Assembly: GCA_964235675.1 (NCBI GenBank)
Contig: CAXSEA010000183.1
Span: 1 to 7,321, forward strand
DNA: 7,321 nucleotides
Source: CAXSEA01 sp964235675
GTDB lineage: Bacteria; Armatimonadota; Armatimonadia; Armatimonadales; Capsulimonadaceae
Direction of reading: 5' to 3'
In this document: piece by piece, positions 6,233 through 7,321 of the stretch
Numbering within the stretch: position 1 is the first letter of the stretch
Layout of the letters: every line of letters begins with the position of its first letter
Translations under genes and position numbers: made by a program
Notes under the pieces: generated by a model
Database searches by the model: none
Seen by the model: the letters and a program-made list of their open reading frames with translations, nothing else
Told to the model about the DNA's origin: nothing

Positions 6233-6243
6233 TGTGAGTCACA
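6233..6243. promoter_or_regulatory. 11-bp palindrome TGTGA-G-TCACA upstream of paralog D
   Basis: TGTGA and TCACA flank a single G. The arms resemble CRP/FNR-family half sites, but the 1-nt spacing is not the 6-nt spacing of a CRP box, so no such assignment is made. It lies about 10 nt before a weak -35-like GTGACA. Confidence 0.25.
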
Positions 6244-6252
6244 TCTTATCTG

Positions 6253-6281
6253 GTGACACGCGCACCGCAAATTGTTAGTCT
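6253..6281 (+). promoter_or_regulatory. Weak promoter candidate of paralog D
   Basis: GTGACA (6253-6258, one mismatch to TTGACA), a 17-nt spacer and TAGTCT (6276-6281, three of six positions) preceded by TGT, which would be an extended -10. It is weaker than the promoter of paralog C and may be chance. Nothing better is visible between the terminator at 6222 and the start at 6348. Confidence 0.3.
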
Positions 6282-6334
6282 AAGCCTGCATCTGCTTTGC
6301 ATCCGCCGTAGCCTCGTTGACCCCGCCTGCCGAC

Positions 6335-6339
6335 AAGGA
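6335..6339 (+). promoter_or_regulatory. Shine-Dalgarno of paralog D
   Basis: AAGGA lies 8 nt before the ATG at 6348, the same arrangement as at paralog B, and fixes the start of a gene that has no stop codon inside the window. Confidence 0.8.
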
Positions 6340-6347
6340 AATCCGCC

Positions 6348-7321
6348 ATGTTTCGCCTGCTAAACCCACGCTTCACCCTCTGCGCCGCGTTCCTGCTTCT
6401 GACCGCTTTTTGCGCCGCCGTCAGCATAGGCGCATCGCCGGCACGCGCGGATCTCTCTGAAACTATCCTGCACGAATTTGACAACCCCGGCACCGCTACG
6501 AGCGATGGCCTATTCGCCAACTCCAAGCTGACGCAAACCTCTGACGGCACCCTCTACGGCACGACGTCGGCAGGAGGCTCCGCTGGCCTGGGCACCGTAT
6601 ATGCCTACACGATCGGCGGCAACTACGGCATCGTCCACAACTTCGGCGACGGCAGTGTCGCCTCGGATGGCGCTCATCCAGGAGCGGCGCTTACCCTCGG
6701 CCCCGACGGCAACCTCTACGGCACCACTGCCACGGGAGGTGCCTTCAACTACGGCACCGTCTACAAACTGGCTCCCTCCGGAGCCGTCACCATCCTGCAC
6801 TCGTTCCAAAGCGGCCGCGACGGCTCCGGCCCGGAGTCTAGCGTTACCGTCGGCACCGACGGCAAGCTCTACGGCACCACTCTGTTCGACATGAGCTCCA
6901 GCTCTGCCAGCGGTAGCATCAGGGGCACAATTTACAGTCTGAATCTCGACGGCACCGGCTACTTAGTGCAATACCGCTTCACCAAAACGAAAGCCGATGC
7001 CACTGGAGATTATGCGTACGGAACACTGACGCCCGCTGGCGGCTCAAGTCCGATTTTGTACGGAACCACCGCATTCAGCAGCGGTGGTTTAAACTCAGCC
7101 CCCTCGCTATTCGCGTTCACGCCCGGCGCAACCGACGGCAGCGGCACGGTGCGCGTGATCCACAGCTTCACCGGCGCGCCCGACGGCGCTGAACCCGTCG
7201 AAGGCCGCGTCTCCATCGACAGATCCGGAAACATCATCGGCGTGACTTCCGCCGGCGGAACATACGGTGCCCGCATCGTATTCACCTGCGCGCCCGACGG
7301 CACCGGATACAGCGTCCCGCC
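6348..7321 (+). CDS. Paralog D, N-terminal part: signal peptide and GloVer units 1-5 (3' truncated)
   Basis: The frame is open from the ATG to the window edge (324 full codons). Residues 1-34 are a signal peptide beginning MFRLLNPR, nearly the same as in paralog C, with likely cleavage after SPARA, before DLSETILHEF. GloVer units have their G-T-T-like strands near residues 66, 120, 171, 234 and 293; the fifth is interrupted by the window end. Unit 3 ends LVQYRF and unit 4 contains TPGATDGSG, as at the same positions in B and C. Unit 3 has a Ser-rich loop (MSSSSASGS) where C has Asp. Unit 5 departs from the pattern, with YGARIVFTC where C has YGRGVLFEL. By analogy the missing part should hold two more units and an Ig-like tract. 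Role as for the paralogs: exported, ligand unknown. Confidence 0.92.
   Translation, partial: MFRLLNPRFTLCAAFLLLTAFCAAVSIGASPARADLSETILHEFDNPGTATSDGLFANSKLTQTSDGTLYGTTSAGGSAGLGTVYAYTIGGNYGIVHNFGDGSVASDGAHPGAALTLGPDGNLYGTTATGGAFNYGTVYKLAPSGAVTILHSFQSGRDGSGPESSVTVGTDGKLYGTTLFDMSSSSASGSIRGTIYSLNLDGTGYLVQYRFTKTKADATGDYAYGTLTPAGGSSPILYGTTAFSSGGLNSAPSLFAFTPGATDGSGTVRVIHSFTGAPDGAEPVEGRVSIDRSGNIIGVTSAGGTYGARIVFTCAPDGTGYSVP

Noticed and set aside
6233..6243. CRP/FNR box upstream of paralog D
   Set aside because: The half sites match TGTGA/TCACA, but the spacer is 1 nt in place of 6, so it is reported only as a palindrome.
1..7321. Phage tail fibre, contractile injection or defence island
   Set aside because: Ig-like repeats occur in such systems, but here each gene has a Sec signal peptide and a GloVer propeller and there is no phage structural, nuclease or toxin gene nearby.

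Overview
The window is GC-rich in its genes and holds one thing repeated four times: a head-to-tail, same-strand array of paralogous genes for large secreted proteins. Each has a Sec-type signal peptide, then a tract of Gloeo/Verruco (GloVer, TIGR03803-type) repeats, then several Ig-like beta-sandwich repeats rich in Thr, Val and Ser. Both edges cut through a gene, so the array continues at least into those two genes. The host cannot be fixed from this sequence. Families of this kind are known from Verrucomicrobiota, Gloeobacter and other soil or free-living phyla (from memory also Armatimonadota and Acidobacteriota). An armatimonad or similar is my best guess, with low confidence.

Layout. 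1-1071: C-terminal part of paralog A (last propeller blade plus three Ig-like repeats), ended by a perfect hairpin at 1078-1137. 1265-3379: complete paralog B (704 aa; seven GloVer units, three Ig-like repeats), ended by a hairpin at 3391-3448. 3614-6154: complete paralog C (846 aa; seven GloVer units, four Ig-like repeats), preceded by the best promoter in the window and a cluster of palindromes, and ended by a hairpin with a T tract at 6169-6222. 6348-7321: N-terminal 324 residues of paralog D, cut by the window edge in its fifth GloVer unit.

Each gene has its own leader (193-234 nt), Shine-Dalgarno and terminator-like hairpin, so they look separately transcribed, not an operon. The two complete genes each carry seven GloVer units. 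The strand missing from the seventh unit is found just after the signal peptide, which is what a seven-bladed beta-propeller with a 'velcro' closure would show. No PEP-CTERM, LPXTG, lipobox or transmembrane anchor is visible at any of the three C-termini. The proteins probably act outside the cytoplasmic membrane as binding or adhesion-like surface or released proteins, but no ligand or enzymatic activity can be read from the sequence.

I see no RNA gene, CRISPR array, transposase, integrase or defence or toxin gene. The items most worth a second look are the propeller architecture with position-locked blade signatures, the array organisation with sequence sharing between Ig repeats of different genes, and the palindrome-dense AT-rich region in front of paralog C.
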